A stretch of 64,000 nucleotides of DNA from Sphingomonadales bacterium (lineage in GTDB: Bacteria; Pseudomonadota; Alphaproteobacteria; Sphingomonadales; Sphingomonadaceae), in contig JAGWMZ010000014.1 in NCBI GenBank assembly GCA_028871475.1, forward strand, positions 1 through 64,000. The letters run 5' to 3'. Positions 1 through 6,956 of the stretch are shown here, in pieces; positions within the stretch are counted from its first letter, which is position 1; each line of letters starts with the position of its first letter. Under the pieces are notes generated by a model. The model did no database searches. It was not told the origin of the DNA and saw only the letters and a list, made by a program, of their open reading frames with translations. The position numbers were made by a program, and so were the translations under genes.

Positions 1-136
1 GCGCGCCGACTGGAAAATCTCCCGACACTGGTCCAGCGCCATCGAAGCCGTCCACTTCTCCATCGGCAACACATTGCGCTCCATCCGCGCACATGACAGC
101 AATTACCTCGGCGTCGAACTCAAATATGGATGGTAA
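1..136 (+). CDS. C-terminal end of an outer-membrane beta-barrel protein (partial)
   Basis: The second forward frame is open from the window edge to a TAA at 134-136 and gives about 44 residues ending in ...SNYLGVELKYGW. Alternating hydrophobic residues with a terminal aromatic residue are the usual C-terminal signature of a Gram-negative outer-membrane barrel, the signal read by the BAM machinery. The composition recalls alginate-export or other porin-like families, but the fragment is too short to name one. No downstream gene on the same strand is close enough to suggest an operon. Confidence 0.5.
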   Translation, partial: RADWKISRHWSSAIEAVHFSIGNTLRSIRAHDSNYLGVELKYGW

Positions 137-144
137 AGGGGCTA

Positions 145-450
145 TCACCACTGGCCCCCGGCCTTGGCAATCTCGTCCAAGAGCGCCTGCCTGGACGGCA
201 TGCGCCGCTTGCCACCATTGCGGGGCACATCAACAGCGCTCACGATGACACTGCGCCCGGCTATGCGCTTGCCAAGCGTGGTGAGGCTATGGCCACACAT
301 GTCGTCTTCAAGGTCTTGAACGCCACAGGCCTGCGCCGTTTCTTCGCGCATGCGCCCTTCCGTATAACGGCGATCAAGGCCTTCAGAAAGCGTGAAGAGT
401 GCTTTGGCCTGCCGCCTTCTTGGACAGGTTCGCGGCAAAGTTAAACTCAA
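145..450 (-). CDS. hypothetical protein, possibly N-terminally truncated
   Basis: This reverse-strand frame encodes about 101 residues with protein-like composition (acidic helical stretch DLEDDM, basic C-terminus GGKRRMPSRQALLDEIAKAGGQW region) and codon use similar to neighbouring genes. There is no ATG upstream before an in-frame stop; the only start is a TTG at 448-450 with no convincing ribosome binding site, so the gene may have lost its beginning. I do not recognise the family. It is the only candidate in the gap between the barrel protein and the secreted hydrolase, and it could equally be a remnant of accessory DNA. Confidence 0.35.
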   Translation of the reverse strand: MSLTLPRTCPRRRQAKALFTLSEGLDRRYTEGRMREETAQACGVQDLEDDMCGHSLTTLGKRIAGRSVIVSAVDVPRNGGKRRMPSRQALLDEIAKAGGQW

Positions 451-562
451 GCCGATATGATCATGCCGCGTGTTTGATTTCTATGGACTCACCGCAAGTT
501 TTTTGCGAGCGTTGCTCTAAAGTATAGCAATCATACAAGTTCCTTGGGGAAAGAAGCGACCT

Positions 563-1537
563 ATGCGCGATATTCGGCACGCCAGCCTGCTCACGCTGAG
601 CGTCATGGTCGCTTCCATTCCCGGCATGGCGCTCGCCCAGCAGTTGCCACCCTCGGCCGCATCCCCGGACGCGAGCCGCGAAGCCGCCCTGCCCAACTTG
701 CCTGGCAGCGGCCCCTACCCTGCCATCATGGAAACCGACGCTAGCCTGCCCAACCATGTCATCTATCGCCCTTCCAATCTCGCAAAGATGCGGGCCAGGA
801 AACTGGGCGTGGTTTTGTGGGGCAATGGCGGCTGCAGCGCGGATGGCGCCAGCGCGCGCCAGCATTTGCTCGAGATTGCCTCACATGGCTACCTAGTCAT
901 CGCGCCAGGCCGCATACTCTCGGGCCCTTCGGCCACGGAAAGCCCCGCGCCCCGCGCTGCCGACACGCCGCCGGGCCAACTGCCACCTGTTGCCACCACC
1001 AGCGCCGATCTGCGGGCCGGGCTCGATTGGGCGCTGGCGCAAAACGCCGACAAGGCCAGCCGCTATGCCAAACGGATCGACCCGGCCATGACGGCAGCCT
1101 CGGGTCACAGCTGCGGCGGACTTCAGGCGCTGGAGTTGGCACCGGACCTACGCATCCACGCACTGATCATCAACAACAGCGGCATCTTTGCCGATGGCAG
1201 CAATCCCATCCGGGGAATTTCCGTCAACAAGGCCATGCTCAAGCGAATTCACACGCCGGTCATCTACATACTGGGTGGCCCCAGCGACATCGCCTACCCC
1301 AATGGCACCGATGATTTCAAAAGGATCGATCATGTGCCTGCGGCGCTGGTCAACCTCCCGGTGGGCCATGGCGGCACTTTCGGCAAGCCCTATGGCGGTG
1401 CGGTCGCACAGGTTGCGGTGGACTGGCTGGAATGGCAGTTGCGCGGAGACTTGACCGCCGGACGCAGCTTCACCGGTCCGGCTTGCCGTCTGTGTGTGGC
1501 CCCCGGCTTCACCATCGAGCGCAAGAAGATCGATTGA
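563..1537 (+). CDS. secreted alpha/beta hydrolase (putative esterase)
   Basis: The 324-residue product begins with a Sec signal peptide (basic MRDIRH, hydrophobic stretch, cleavage near ALA-QQ at residues 23-27). It shows an alpha/beta hydrolase active site: oxyanion segment WGNGGC around 86-91, nucleophile elbow GHSCGG at 181-186 (Ser183), a likely acid Asp242 in GGPSD and His269 in VGHGG. The layout resembles dienelactone-hydrolase and chlorophyllase-like secreted esterases; the substrate cannot be read from sequence. The ATG at 563 follows a GAAAG element and precedes the signal peptide directly, supporting this start. The gene stands alone, with accessory DNA on both sides. Confidence 0.8.
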   Translation: MRDIRHASLLTLSVMVASIPGMALAQQLPPSAASPDASREAALPNLPGSGPYPAIMETDASLPNHVIYRPSNLAKMRARKLGVVLWGNGGCSADGASARQHLLEIASHGYLVIAPGRILSGPSATESPAPRAADTPPGQLPPVATTSADLRAGLDWALAQNADKASRYAKRIDPAMTAASGHSCGGLQALELAPDLRIHALIINNSGIFADGSNPIRGISVNKAMLKRIHTPVIYILGGPSDIAYPNGTDDFKRIDHVPAALVNLPVGHGGTFGKPYGGAVAQVAVDWLEWQLRGDLTAGRSFTGPACRLCVAPGFTIERKKID

Positions 1538-1627
1538 AGTCATCGTGCAAGAGAATCGCAAGATAGGCAAACAGCCCCAAGGTCCTGCGGTTCGCGCTGC
1601 CGGTCTGAGTGACCGCAATCTCTCAAA

Positions 1628-1933
1628 TCAATGCCCATCATCGCGCCTGAACCTGTCCATCTGCGCGCGCCCATGCAAGACGGTCACGATACCAACGTAA
1701 GCACCGCCGGACCCTTTCAATGACGCAAAACTGTCTGACGCCAGATTCCACTGATCGCAGCGAGATATCCTCTCGTAAGCGCGCGGCATGGGGATAGTCC
1801 GCGAGAAACGCGAAAATCACGCCCAGCCCTTCGTGATAGGCGTCAGCCTGCGGCAGACCGAATGCTCAATCCCTTCGAGAAAGATAGCTATCAGATCATC
1901 GACTGCAGCGCGGGTTAAGCGGAAGCGAGGCAC
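1628..1933 (-). pseudogene. decayed ParE-type toxin
   Basis: Reading the reverse strand in three successive frames recovers a ParE-like protein. The N-terminus PRFRLTRAAVDDLIAIFLEGIE starts at a GTG near 1933. The middle continues in a second frame (FGLPQADAYHEGLGVIFAFLADYPHAARLREDI), and the end in a third (GAYVGIVTVLHGRAQMDRF, stop at 1628-1630). At least two frameshifts therefore break the gene. The ends match the usual RelE/ParE fold, where a basic strand before a VLHGR motif closes the protein. It follows the decayed antitoxin gene directly. A sequencing error is the alternative, but two independent shifts make decay more likely. Confidence 0.6.
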
Positions 1934-2112
1934 GATCAGGCTTGGGAGCCTGCGCGGGCTATCAACCAGGCGCTGCATGGCGGCAACCTTGTCGGCGCGT
2001 TGCTGGTCACGGCGGATAAGATCGCGCACACAGTCACTGGCATTGCCATACCGACCGGTGTCGACTTGTGCTTCCGCATGAAAATTGGCGATATCGCCAA
2101 GTGAAGGGACTC
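1934..2112 (-). pseudogene. decayed ParD-type antitoxin
   Basis: The reverse strand encodes RVPSLGDIANFHAEAQV followed by DTGRYGNASDCVRDLIRRDQQ, the ribbon-helix-helix region and helix typical of ParD antitoxins. There is no in-frame start codon: a TAA lies just upstream of the recognisable N-terminus. The C-terminal part runs directly into the ParE-like frame without its own stop. Together with the broken downstream toxin this is a dead parDE operon. Intact relatives would neutralise ParE and repress their own promoter. Confidence 0.6.
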
Positions 2113-2212
2113 TAATTAGGTTTTAATATCATTGTTTTACTGCAACCTTCATGGGGCCGTCAGGGCGCCAATCCGTCAACCGCAACATCATAAAAAGAGT
2201 ATAAAGAGGTTC

Positions 2213-2269
2213 GGATCCCGATGAGGGAATCCCATCATGTTCAGGCCCGATTCGCGCCGTGATTCGCGC
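2213..2269. promoter_or_regulatory. candidate operator region of the Xre-RES operon
   Basis: A perfect 9-bp palindrome GGGAATCCC lies at 2225-2233, with a partly matching GGATCCC half-site at 2213-2219. Two direct copies of GATTCGCGC follow at 2249-2257 and 2261-2269. The block sits 50-110 bp upstream of the antitoxin start. Xre-type antitoxins of this class normally autorepress, so these repeats are plausible binding sites; that assignment is inferred from position only. Confidence 0.4.
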
Positions 2270-2322
2270 TGTTCAAATGAGCGATGTTGGGCTATATCAT
2301 TCGTGAGAACGGAGTGAGCCCT

Positions 2323-2697
2323 ATGAGCGCCCTAGCCGAACAGAAAAGCGATGCCGGTCGCGTGCTGACCGAAGCGGTCGCCCGCATTGCTGGCTTTTGG
2401 GATCTGAGCAATGCCAAGCTTGGGCGCATCCTGGGTTTGTCGCCAGCCACCATTTCTCGTGTGCGCAGTGCCCGCTCGCTGCTCGACCCTGCCAGCAAGT
2501 CTTTCGAGGCGGCGCAATTCCTGTTGCGCCTCTTCCGCAGCCTCGACGCGCTGCTGGGCAGCGACGATGATGCTGCCCGACGCTGGCTGGCGACTCCCAA
2601 TCTCGACTTGGGCACGACGCCGATCGAGCGGATCGACACGATGCGGGGCCTGATCGAAGTCTGCGATTATGTGGACGCCTACAGAGCTCGCGTCTGA
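2323..2697 (+). CDS. Xre/MbcA/ParS-type antitoxin of a RES toxin-antitoxin pair
   Basis: This 124-residue protein has an N-terminal helix-turn-helix (WDLSNAKLGRILGLSPATISRVRSAR, roughly residues 27-52). The C-terminal DUF2384 helical domain contains the conserved W-L-x-x-P-N segment (RRWLATPNLDL), followed by the end GLIEVCDYVDAYRARV. This is the classic partner of RES-domain toxins: it binds the toxin and represses the operon. I chose the ATG at 2323, which has GGAG about 9 bases upstream; an in-frame ATG at 2284 lacks one. It overlaps the RES gene by 29 bp, which supports translational coupling. Confidence 0.8.
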   Translation: MSALAEQKSDAGRVLTEAVARIAGFWDLSNAKLGRILGLSPATISRVRSARSLLDPASKSFEAAQFLLRLFRSLDALLGSDDDAARRWLATPNLDLGTTPIERIDTMRGLIEVCDYVDAYRARV

Positions 2698-3397
2698 ACT
2701 GCGGCCTTACGCAGGGCGGGTGTACCGCGTCGTCGAGGCGCAGCACCGCATTTCCACAAACCGGCTGGCGGCCAGTGCCGAGGATCAGGCGGTGCTCGAG
2801 GATCTTGCTGAGGCCGTCAAACCAGTTTTGCCAATCTCCGCGCGGCATCTCGATTATCTGTTGGCGGCACCTTTTCGCTATGGACATGCGCAGGGCAGCC
2901 GGTTTCGACGGGCGCATGAGCGGCCCGGCATTTTCTACGCCTCCGAGCATGAAGAGACCGCGATCGCCGAAACGGCCTATTGGCAATTGCGGTTCTATGC
3001 CCGCTCGCCGGGGTTTTCGCCGCCATCGGCCACGGTCGAGCGGACCAGCTTCAGCGTGGCGGTGGAAACGGCGCGGACGCTTGACCTGACGATGCCGCCC
3101 TTCGGTCGGGCGCAGGCTGACTGGATGAATACGACGGACTACACCGCGTGTCAGGATCTTGCGGCATCGGCGCGTGAAGCAGAAACCGCCATCATTCGTA
3201 CCCTGTCGGTGCGGGATGAGGCGCATCGATGCAATGTGGTGATCCTCGATCCGGTGGCTTTTGCCGAGACGCGACCGATAATCGGCAAGACATGGCATTT
3301 CCGTTTCGAGAACGGGCGCCTGACCGCCTTTGCGGCATTTCCCGCGCAGGAGCGTTATGCGTTTGTGTGGGCGCCGGATGAGACGGGGCTTGAATGA
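2669..3397 (+). CDS. RES-domain toxin (putative NAD+ phosphorylase)
   Basis: The 242-residue product carries a RES domain: GRVYRVVEAQHRIST near the start, then SRFRRAHERPGIFYASEHEETAIAETAYW around residues 85-115, where the family's catalytic Arg and Glu fall. RES toxins deplete cellular NAD+ by phosphorolysis or hydrolysis, and the upstream Xre protein is the expected antitoxin. The start at 2669 overlaps the antitoxin reading frame, as in many such operons. Nothing suggests truncation. The assignment to the RES family is firm; the biochemical activity is inferred from it. Confidence 0.8.
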   Translation: MWTPTELASELRPYAGRVYRVVEAQHRISTNRLAASAEDQAVLEDLAEAVKPVLPISARHLDYLLAAPFRYGHAQGSRFRRAHERPGIFYASEHEETAIAETAYWQLRFYARSPGFSPPSATVERTSFSVAVETARTLDLTMPPFGRAQADWMNTTDYTACQDLAASAREAETAIIRTLSVRDEAHRCNVVILDPVAFAETRPIIGKTWHFRFENGRLTAFAAFPAQERYAFVWAPDETGLE

Positions 3398-3491
3398 TAT
3401 GGCGGAGGCCGTGACCCGCCCCAAGCCCCCTTGGAAGTCATCCTGCTTCACATTCACCGGCATTGCCTAAAAATCAATCGACGTGCTTTAG

Positions 3492-3668
3492 GACAAGTAC
3501 GAACATCGGGTAATCGCGGGAGCCATCCTGCAAGCGCCGGGCTGGGCGCGGATCGGCAGCCCTGTCATGCGCGAGGATGCCGCCGTCGAACTGGCGCGCG
3601 CCATCCTCGACCACCCGGACGCCCCGACAGGCACCGGCCAGAACGACCAGATCGGATTGACTCTCTGA
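3492..3668 (+). pseudogene. DUF6771-like remnant lacking a start codon
   Basis: The frame downstream of a TAG at 3489-3491 reads DKYEHRVIAGAILQAPGWAR followed by IGSPVMREDAAVELARAILDH and ends at 3668. The AILxAPGWAR block followed by an acidic R/E-AA-x-x-LA helix resembles the small DUF6771 proteins found on alphaproteobacterial mobile DNA. No ATG, GTG or TTG precedes the conserved part, so this is probably a 5'-truncated relic. It lies between two toxin-antitoxin operons. Family recognition is from memory of the motif and is moderate at best. Confidence 0.4.
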
Positions 3669-3775
3669 GGCCAAGCGCTGGATGGCCGAAGGGACGATGC
3701 GTCCAACCAACCTGTTGGACGCTGCGATGCTTGGCTGGATGATCTGGCCCACAATCAGCAAGGCAAAGATCGGAC

Positions 3776-3816
3776 TTCCCATTTTGGGAATTTTCGCTTG
3801 CTTCCCGTTTTGGGAA
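3776..3816. promoter_or_regulatory. twin palindromic operator upstream of higBA
   Basis: Two near-identical 15-bp inverted repeats, TTCCCATTTTGGGAA (3776-3790) and TTCCCGTTTTGGGAA (3802-3816), lie 26 bp centre to centre, immediately upstream of the higB start at 3833. Each has perfect 5-bp arms TTCCC/GGGAA. HigA-type antitoxins bind such paired palindromes to autoregulate. The second copy is only about 17 bp from the start codon, where it would overlap the promoter or leader. Confidence 0.7.
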
Positions 3817-3832
3817 ATGCCATAGCCTATTT

Positions 3833-4135
3833 ATGAGGATTATCGCTCGCTCAACAATCGCCGCCTACGCCACCCACCACCCCCTGACCAAAGCCTCCTT
3901 GGATCATTGGGTGATGGTGACGCGGGCAGCCAATTGGCAATCAGCCAATGATGTGCAGGCTTCATTCTCCACGGCCAAGGCACTCAATGGCGAGCGGGTC
4001 CGCTTTGCAGTGGCTGGCGGCAACCACCGGATGATTGTCGCCTTCCGTTTCGATCTGCAAATCGCGTTCGTCAAATTCATCGGAACGCATAAGGAATATG
4101 ACCGGGTTGATGCCCTGACCGTCAGCCAATTTTGA
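3833..4135 (+). CDS. higB: HigB-type mRNA interferase toxin
   Basis: The 100-residue protein begins MRIIARSTIAAYATHHP and contains RFAVAGGNHRMIVAFRFDLQIAFVKFIGTHKEYDRVD, the core of the HigB toxin family, which cleaves ribosome-bound mRNA. In the characterised family the GTHxEYD segment with its basic residues lies at the active site. Length matches the family. The gene precedes its antitoxin, the reversed order typical of hig loci, and the stop overlaps the next start (TGATG). The twin palindromes just upstream suggest autoregulation by HigA. Confidence 0.85.
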   Translation: MRIIARSTIAAYATHHPLTKASLDHWVMVTRAANWQSANDVQASFSTAKALNGERVRFAVAGGNHRMIVAFRFDLQIAFVKFIGTHKEYDRVDALTVSQF

Positions 4136-4521
4136 TGGATATGAAGATGACCGATTATACGATCCGTCCGATCCGCAATGATGAAGATCACCGCGCAGCC
4201 CTCGCAGCGATTGAATCGCTTTGGGACGCCGAACCGGGCACCGATGACTTTGATCGTCTGGACCTTCTGACGACGCTGGTGGAAGCCTATGAAGACAAGC
4301 GTTGGCCTGTTGCGGACCTTGACCCCATCGAGGCGATCCAGACGGCACTGGAAAGCGGCGAACATGACCGGCGCGAACTGGCGGCCCTGATTGGCGATAA
4401 CCGCGTTTCAGAGGTGCTGGCGCGTCACAGGGCTTTGTCGCTGTCGATGATCCGCAAGATTGAAGCGGCATGGCATTTGCCGGCAACAGTGCTGATCCAG
4501 GAATACCCGCTCTCACGGTGA
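4135..4521 (+). CDS. higA: HigA-type antitoxin
   Basis: This protein of about 128 residues has an acidic N-terminal region (AALAAIESLWDAEPGTDDFDRLDLL) typical of the toxin-binding part. A C-terminal helix-turn-helix follows (ALESGEHDRRELAALIGDNRVSEVLARHRALSLSMIRKI). It should neutralise HigB and repress the operon through the paired TTCCC-N5-GGGAA operators. The ATG at 4135 overlaps the higB stop by one base; ATGs at 4141 and 4147 are alternatives. The gene appears intact and ends just before an IS fragment. Confidence 0.85.
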   Translation: MDMKMTDYTIRPIRNDEDHRAALAAIESLWDAEPGTDDFDRLDLLTTLVEAYEDKRWPVADLDPIEAIQTALESGEHDRRELAALIGDNRVSEVLARHRALSLSMIRKIEAAWHLPATVLIQEYPLSR

Positions 4522-4569
4522 AGCTTGGCGCCGGATTGGCCGCAACGACCTGACGAACGAACAGAGATT

Positions 4570-4927
4570 GGGCCACTCTGATCAGTTTTTTCGTAACGGG
4601 TTGCGATCCGCTGGAATATTTTGAGGCTACAGAAGAAGTTTTCGACAAGGTGGCGCCATCGATAGACGTGGAAGTCGCAGTCAATCTTCTGTTTGCGGTT
4701 CGATTTGGGAGGGATAACGGCAACGGTACCTCTGCCATCGAGTTCTGAGCGCAACCAATCGGCATCGAAGGCTTTGTCGCCGAGGAACATGTCGAATTCC
4801 ACGTTCTGGATCAACGGCTTGACCCCGACCAGATCGTGGGTTTGCCCGGGCAGCAGAACGAAGCGTACAAGGTTTCCAAGTGCATCGACCAATGCGACGA
4901 TTTTCGTGGTCAACCCGCCAAGCGTTC
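4570..4927 (-). pseudogene. C-terminal fragment of an IS5-family transposase
   Basis: The reverse strand encodes RTLGGLTTKIVALVDALGN, then FVLLPGQTHDL, LGDKAFDADWLRSELDG, AVIPPKSNRKQKI and HLVENFFCSLKIFQRIATRYEKT. These are the second half of an IS5/IS1031-type DDE transposase, including the DKAFDAD and HLVENFFxxLK blocks around the catalytic Asp and Glu. A TAG lies upstream of the first block and the reading frame loses homology after RYEKT. Both ends of the gene are therefore missing and no inverted repeats are recognisable. It cannot be active. Confidence 0.7.
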
Positions 4928-4973
4928 TCCGCGATGTCCCATCCTACCTGATCCCAATGACGTTCCGCAACCA

Positions 4974-5046
4974 GATAAGTAGCTAGGCCATTCGGCTTCG
5001 CCCTCACAGATCCGGGCGGGCGGATTTCCCGCACCCGGCTCCTCCC
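4974..5046 (-). mobile_element. 3' tail of a group II intron (domain V and end)
   Basis: Read on the reverse strand, 5041-5009 begins GAGCCGGGTGCGG, has a GAAA tetraloop and closes with TCCGCCCGCCCGGATC. This is a domain-V-like hairpin with the conserved GAGC start, a GNRA loop and a 2-nt bulge. About 28 bases later the sequence ends CTACTTAT at 4981-4974, matching the usual group II 3' end. No reverse-transcriptase reading frame remains upstream. The fragment abuts the IS5 transposase relic, so the intron was probably lost by deletion. Confidence 0.55.
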
Positions 5047-5101
5047 GAGGGCAACCCACGTCACTGCTGTCACAGCGTCTGCTCTTGATTGTACGCGGTG
5101 A

Positions 5102-5116
5102 TAGGATTAAATCCTA
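5102..5116. promoter_or_regulatory. palindromic operator of parDE
   Basis: TAGGATTAAATCCTA is a perfect 15-bp inverted repeat (7+1+7) located 20 bp upstream of the parD start at 5136. A GAAGGA ribosome binding site lies between them. ParD proteins autorepress through such sites; the role is inferred from position and symmetry. Confidence 0.65.
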
Positions 5117-5135
5117 CTGATAGAAGGAACAAAGC

Positions 5136-5414
5136 ATGCGCACGACCCAGCAATTCAGCGTGACACTGCCCAATGAGATGGCATCCCAGCTTCGCGCGCA
5201 AGTTGCCTCTGGCGATTATGCCAGCGAAAGCGAAGTGATCCGTGAGGGATTGCGGGCCCTTCAGGCCCGCGATCGTGCGCTGGATCAGTGGCTGCGTCAG
5301 GACGTCGCACTGGCCTATGACGCCTACAAGACCAATCCGGAACAGACCATGCCGCTTGATGACGTGCGCGCTGGCCTGGCGCAGCGTCATGCGGGCAGGA
5401 CGCAAAAGGATTGA
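5136..5414 (+). CDS. parD: ParD-type antitoxin
   Basis: The 92-residue protein starts with a ribbon-helix-helix region (QQFSVTLPNEMASQLRAQV) followed by the family signature ASGDYASESEVIREGLRALQARD. Its C-terminal half is the flexible toxin-binding tail. ParD antitoxins bind and neutralise ParE and repress their own promoter; the palindrome at 5102-5116 is a good operator candidate. The ATG at 5136 is preceded by GAAGGA. The stop overlaps the first codon of the toxin gene. The gene looks intact and is not closely similar to the decayed parD at 1934-2112. Confidence 0.85.
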   Translation: MRTTQQFSVTLPNEMASQLRAQVASGDYASESEVIREGLRALQARDRALDQWLRQDVALAYDAYKTNPEQTMPLDDVRAGLAQRHAGRTQKD

Positions 5415-5722
5415 GTGCCCGTTACAGGATCGCCTTCACGCCCGAGGCTCGAAATCAGCTCGCTGAGCTTGACGACTATATCACGGCAGCCTCATCGCCC
5501 GGAATTGCGCGCCGCTTCACCAACGGCATCCTCGATCATGTTGCAGGATTTGCAGAGTTTCCGCATCGCGGCACGCCGCGCGACGGCATTCGTCCTGGCC
5601 TGCGCACCACGACATGGCGGCGGCGCGTGACGATCGCCTACGCGGTGGATGGGGACGTCGTGGTCGTCCTCGGCCTGTTTTACGGCGGGCAGGATTTCGT
5701 GACGCTCCTGGGAGACAACTGA
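5411..5722 (+). CDS. parE: ParE-type toxin
   Basis: The 103-residue protein shows the RelE/ParE fold: RYRIAFTPEARNQLAELDDYI, RRFTNGILDHVAGFAEFPHRG and the closing strands TTTWRRRVTIAYAVDGDVVVVLGLFYGG. Characterised ParE proteins poison DNA gyrase. The reading frame begins at a TTG (5411) overlapping the parD stop, so start choice is not certain, but the overlap is typical for coupled toxin genes. No damage is visible, so with the upstream parD this is a complete module. Confidence 0.8.
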   Translation: MSARYRIAFTPEARNQLAELDDYITAASSPGIARRFTNGILDHVAGFAEFPHRGTPRDGIRPGLRTTTWRRRVTIAYAVDGDVVVVLGLFYGGQDFVTLLGDN

Positions 5723-5770
5723 ATACCGCTACTTTAAAAAAGTATGATTTCCGTAAAAGCAGCATTTGAA

Positions 5771-6065
5771 TTATTCAGCGATAACCTGCATCTCCTTGGG
5801 AAATTCAACCTTTAGGCAGTCCAGAACCCCACGTATTTTCGGCGCAAGGTGGCGTCTTTGAGGATAGACCGCCCAGATCGGCTCCTCGGCGGCTCGCCAT
5901 TGTGGAATCAGTTCGCGCAATGCTCCGCTGCGCAAGTGCTTGAGGAGGTAGAATTCAGGCAGTTGGCAAATGCCCATACCCGCAAGACAGGATTCCAGCA
6001 CCGCATATCCGCTGTTGCAGCGAAAGCAATATCTGTGGTCGCGATCATGTGGATCGGAGCATTTA
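5771..6065 (-). pseudogene. C-terminal fragment of a LysR-family regulator
   Basis: The reverse strand reads HRYCFRCNSGYAVLESCLAG, then GICQLPEFYLLKHLRSGALRELIPQWRAAEEPIWAVYPQRRHLAPKIRGVLDCL, and ends at a TAA at 5771-5773. This is the last third of a LysR substrate-binding domain. The DNA-binding half is absent and the homology stops at the boundary with the tRNA-like fragment at 6098. Island insertion probably cut the gene. Confidence 0.65.
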
Positions 6066-6097
6066 TGCTTTTAAATCAACGCCATAAAGAGGTTTAC

Positions 6098-6140
6098 TGG
6101 GGAGGAGAGACTCGAACCCTCGACACGCGGATTATGATGA
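6098..6140 (-). repeat. tRNA-Met(CAU)-like 3' fragment, candidate att site (left)
   Basis: On the reverse strand the fragment runs from an anticodon-loop-like ATCATAA (anticodon CAU with U33 and A37) through a TTCGAGT T-loop to the acceptor end CTCCTCCCCA. There is no recognisable 5' half. A closely related copy in the same orientation lies at 9787-9828. Tyrosine integrases commonly duplicate just this part of a tRNA gene, so the pair is a plausible attL/attR. The isoacceptor assignment rests on the CAU triplet alone. Confidence 0.55.
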
Positions 6141-6383
6141 CGCGTAGTACCTTCAGGCCATGCCGCCAACCATCTGAAACAGATAGCTTATTCTCTATAT
6201 TCTCGATCCATAGCTGGGTCAATGACACAAATCCTGGCACAATGTCGCGGCGGCATAAGCGGACGACAAAGAGAAGCTTGAAGCACCTTCCCTGCCTCAC
6301 GACGGCCCGAAGATCAAAGATGTGCAAGCCCGTCTGGCGCGGCGGTGGTCAAGCCGCTAAGGTAAAAGGGATATGAGACAAGC

Positions 6384-6944
6384 ATGACATTTCCCGCAGA
6401 CTATATCCCCTTGCTGGAAATCCTGGCCGTAGCCTTCACCCGCTATGAGGCAGAGACCGGCGTTGCCCCGGTTCTGGTTGGTGGCGCCGCCACGGCGATC
6501 CTGACCGCCGGCGGCTTTATGTCCGGCGATTTTGATATCGTCGCGGGCAATGACGCAGCCTTTGCCCGCGCGATGGAGTTCGCCGGCTTCCAACCGGAAG
6601 AGCGGCTTGGGCACCTGCTGGGCGGCTTTTATCACCCCGATTTTCCCGAATATGGAGTGGAACTGGTTTCCGGATTGCTTTTTGACGGTCGAGCCGAGCG
6701 CCAACGCGTCCTGCAACCCGTGTTTCGGAACAATCACAGCCTTACACTGCCAGCGATCGAAGACCTGATCGCCGACCGCCTCGGGCAGCATGCCATCGCG
6801 CCTGTTTCAGACGACAGCCGTTTGCGACAGGCGCAGATGCTCTTAACGATGGCGAAATCGATCGACATGCATTATCTGGAGAGACGCGTGAGCGACGAGG
6901 GAGGAGACCTTCGCCTGCTCAACTTTGGCACCATGCGAGGGTGA
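6384..6944 (+). CDS. nucleotidyltransferase-fold protein, possible toxin
   Basis: The 186-residue protein contains LVGGAATAILTAGGFMSGDFDIVAG at about residues 31-55: a GG motif followed by a D-x-D-type pair, as in minimal nucleotidyltransferases of the AbiEii/DUF6036 kind. Family members transfer nucleotides or phosphate to RNA or protein and often act as toxins or phage-defence effectors. The gene is followed 12 bp later by a 65-residue protein on the same strand, the arrangement of a two-gene module. It lies inside the tRNA-bracketed island. Its substrate and toxin status are inference. Confidence 0.6.
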   Translation: MTFPADYIPLLEILAVAFTRYEAETGVAPVLVGGAATAILTAGGFMSGDFDIVAGNDAAFARAMEFAGFQPEERLGHLLGGFYHPDFPEYGVELVSGLLFDGRAERQRVLQPVFRNNHSLTLPAIEDLIADRLGQHAIAPVSDDSRLRQAQMLLTMAKSIDMHYLERRVSDEGGDLRLLNFGTMRG

Positions 6945-6956
6945 GGAGTTCGAGCC

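Noticed and set aside
6222..6245. Similarity between 6222-6241 and integrase codons near 9493-9513 (TGACACAAA..CCTGGCACAA)
   Set aside because: About 20 bases only. It could be a scrap of a second integrase gene, but surrounding residues do not support a reading frame.
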